A stretch of DNA of 6,823 nucleotides from CAADGU01 sp964581605 (GTDB lineage: Bacteria; Chloroflexota; Anaerolineae; Promineifilales; Promineifilaceae): NCBI GenBank assembly GCA_964581605.1, contig CAZOPF010000176.1, positions 1 to 6,823 on the forward strand, given 5' to 3'. The notes under the pieces are model-generated. The model was not told where the DNA came from, made no database searches, and was given only the letters and a program-made list of their open reading frames with translations. Numbering within the stretch: position 1 is the first letter of the stretch; every line of letters begins with the position of its first letter. A program made the translations under genes and the position numbers. Positions 5,732-6,823 of the stretch are shown in pieces.

Positions 5732-5750
5732 GTGCTGTGTGACAGAGCAC
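5732..5750. promoter_or_regulatory. 19-base imperfect dyad between the sigma-factor gene and ftsH
   Basis: The arms GTGCT and AGCAC enclose a G/G mismatch and then TGT and ACA around a central G, so eight of nine positions are symmetric. There is no T run after it, which argues against an intrinsic terminator. It could be a protein-binding site ahead of ftsH. I saw no convincing -10/-35 pair in this 56-base gap, so read-through from the sigma-factor promoter is likely. Confidence 0.35.
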
Positions 5751-5784
5751 TCTCACCCATCACGAGTCAAAAGGCAAGTAAATT

Positions 5785-6823
5785 ATGGACGAACAACCCG
5801 ATGGAAATCGCCCCTCGATCCCAACCTGGGTGTGGATTGTGGCGATATTTGTCATCATTTTAGGTTTGCAACTGTTTTTAAGCGGCCGTTTCACCAGCAG
5901 TCAGGCCACCCCCATGACCGAATTTGTTCAGGCGGTGCAAAACGGCCAGGTGGATCAAATCGTCGTCAATGGCGATAAATTAGAAGCAGTCAAAGGCGGC
6001 CAAACCATCACCTACGCCTTCAAAGATTCCCAACAAAGTTATTCCCAGGCGTTGGAGTATTATGGCCTGGATGGAGCCACCCTGGAAGAATTGGGCGTGG
6101 ATGTGGTCGTGAACGATCAATCCATTCGCAATAACCTGTTTAGCATCCTCTTCACCTTAGGCCCTATCTTGCTGCTCATCTGGATTTTCAGCCGGGGCTT
6201 CCGGCAGATGCAGGGTGGCGGCGGCAACAGCATTTTTGGCTTCGGCCGTAGCCGCGCCCGCAACCTCAGCGACGCCGACCGCCCCACCGTCACCTTTGAC
6301 GATGTGGCCGGGGTGGATGAGGCCAAACTGGAACTGCAAGAAGTCGTCCAGTTTTTGCGTGAACCGGAGAAATTTGTCCAGGTGGGGGCACGGATTCCCA
6401 AAGGGGTATTGATGGTTGGCCCGCCAGGGACGGGCAAGACGCTCCTGGCGCGGGCCGTGGCTGGTGAAGCCGGTGTGCCCTTCTTCCACATTTCCGGTTC
6501 CGAATTTGTGGAAATGTTCGTCGGCGTGGGCGCCAGCCGGGTGCGTGACCTGTTCGACAAAGCCAAAGCGGGTGCGCCTTCGATAGTGTTTGTGGACGAA
6601 ATTGATGCCGTCGGCCGGCAGCGAGGCGCGGGCCTGGGCGGTGGGCACGATGAGCGTGAACAAACTCTCAACCAGATTCTGGTAGAGATGGATGGTTTTG
6701 ATAATGACACCAACGTCATTGTCATGGCAGCTACCAATCGGGCTGATATTCTGGACCCTGCCTTGTTACGGCCGGGCCGGTTTGACCGCAAGGTGTTTGT
6801 GGATTTGCCAGACATCAAGGGGC
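5785..6823 (+). CDS. ftsH: ATP-dependent zinc metalloprotease FtsH, 3' part outside the window
   Basis: The first 346 residues of FtsH, the membrane-bound AAA+ protease that degrades misfolded membrane proteins and some regulators. A short cytoplasmic start is followed by TM1 (about 14-33), a small extracytoplasmic domain (about 34-115), TM2 (about 117-136) and the AAA+ module. Walker A is GPPGTGKT (212-219), the pore loop FVG is at 245-247, Walker B is IVFVDEID (267-274), and the second region of homology (ATNRADILDPALLRPGRFDR, 316-335) carries both arginine fingers, R329 and R332. All key residues up to the cut are present, so the gene looks intact. The zinc protease domain with HEXXH lies beyond the right edge. 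The ATG at 5785 has AAGG ten bases upstream. It probably shares a transcript with the sigma-factor gene; their pairing may be regulatory, but that is inference. Confidence 0.97.
   Translation, partial: MDEQPDGNRPSIPTWVWIVAIFVIILGLQLFLSGRFTSSQATPMTEFVQAVQNGQVDQIVVNGDKLEAVKGGQTITYAFKDSQQSYSQALEYYGLDGATLEELGVDVVVNDQSIRNNLFSILFTLGPILLLIWIFSRGFRQMQGGGGNSIFGFGRSRARNLSDADRPTVTFDDVAGVDEAKLELQEVVQFLREPEKFVQVGARIPKGVLMVGPPGTGKTLLARAVAGEAGVPFFHISGSEFVEMFVGVGASRVRDLFDKAKAGAPSIVFVDEIDAVGRQRGAGLGGGHDEREQTLNQILVEMDGFDNDTNVIVMAATNRADILDPALLRPGRFDRKVFVDLPDIKG

Noticed and set aside
6117..6818. A 233-codon open frame on the minus strand within ftsH
   Set aside because: The plus strand encodes well-conserved FtsH throughout. 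The antisense translation is rich in Ser, Arg and Pro, as expected for a shadow frame.

Overview
The window looks like ordinary chromosomal DNA from a moderately GC-rich, free-living bacterium. It holds six protein-coding genes, five complete and one cut by the right edge, and no RNA gene, transposon, phage gene or CRISPR array that I can recognise. A Chloroflexota (Anaerolineae-like) source is my best guess. It rests on the protein styles (LysM/Ig-like/M23 endopeptidase, ECF sigma factor, FtsH, a SpoU methylase of unusual type), the short tandem repeats between genes and a heavily iterated ACGGCCGT palindrome. No marker gene here proves it.

Left part (1-1512): a family GH4 alpha-galactosidase-type gene lies on the minus strand. 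It has a strong ribosome binding site and a good sigma-70-type promoter in the 149-base gap it shares with the divergent next gene. Its last codons lie inside a heptanucleotide tandem repeat. Middle (1513-2801): a secreted LysM/M23 cell-wall endopeptidase on the plus strand ends at a G-rich octamer tandem array with a four-G-tract quadruplex pattern, which fills the gap to the convergent neighbour. Next (2802-4876): a two-gene minus-strand operon, a TrmH/SpoU-type RNA 2'-O-methyltransferase followed by a membrane-anchored SGNH hydrolase-like protein, joined by an ATGA start/stop overlap.

Right part (4877-6823): a divergent gap of 222 bases carries a consensus TATAAT, an inverted repeat just upstream of it, and a hairpin that abuts the Shine-Dalgarno sequence of an ECF-type sigma factor gene. 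The sigma gene is followed 56 bases later by ftsH, which runs off the window inside its AAA+ domain. No anti-sigma gene is present between them.

I see no single new multi-gene system. The signals most worth a second look are at DNA level: 12 perfect copies of ACGGCCGT in 6.8 kb, used in several reading frames; two different microsatellite-like arrays that each begin in the stop-codon region of a gene; and the layered leader of the sigma-factor gene. At protein level, the SpoU methylase lacks the usual Asn and Ser of motif 3.
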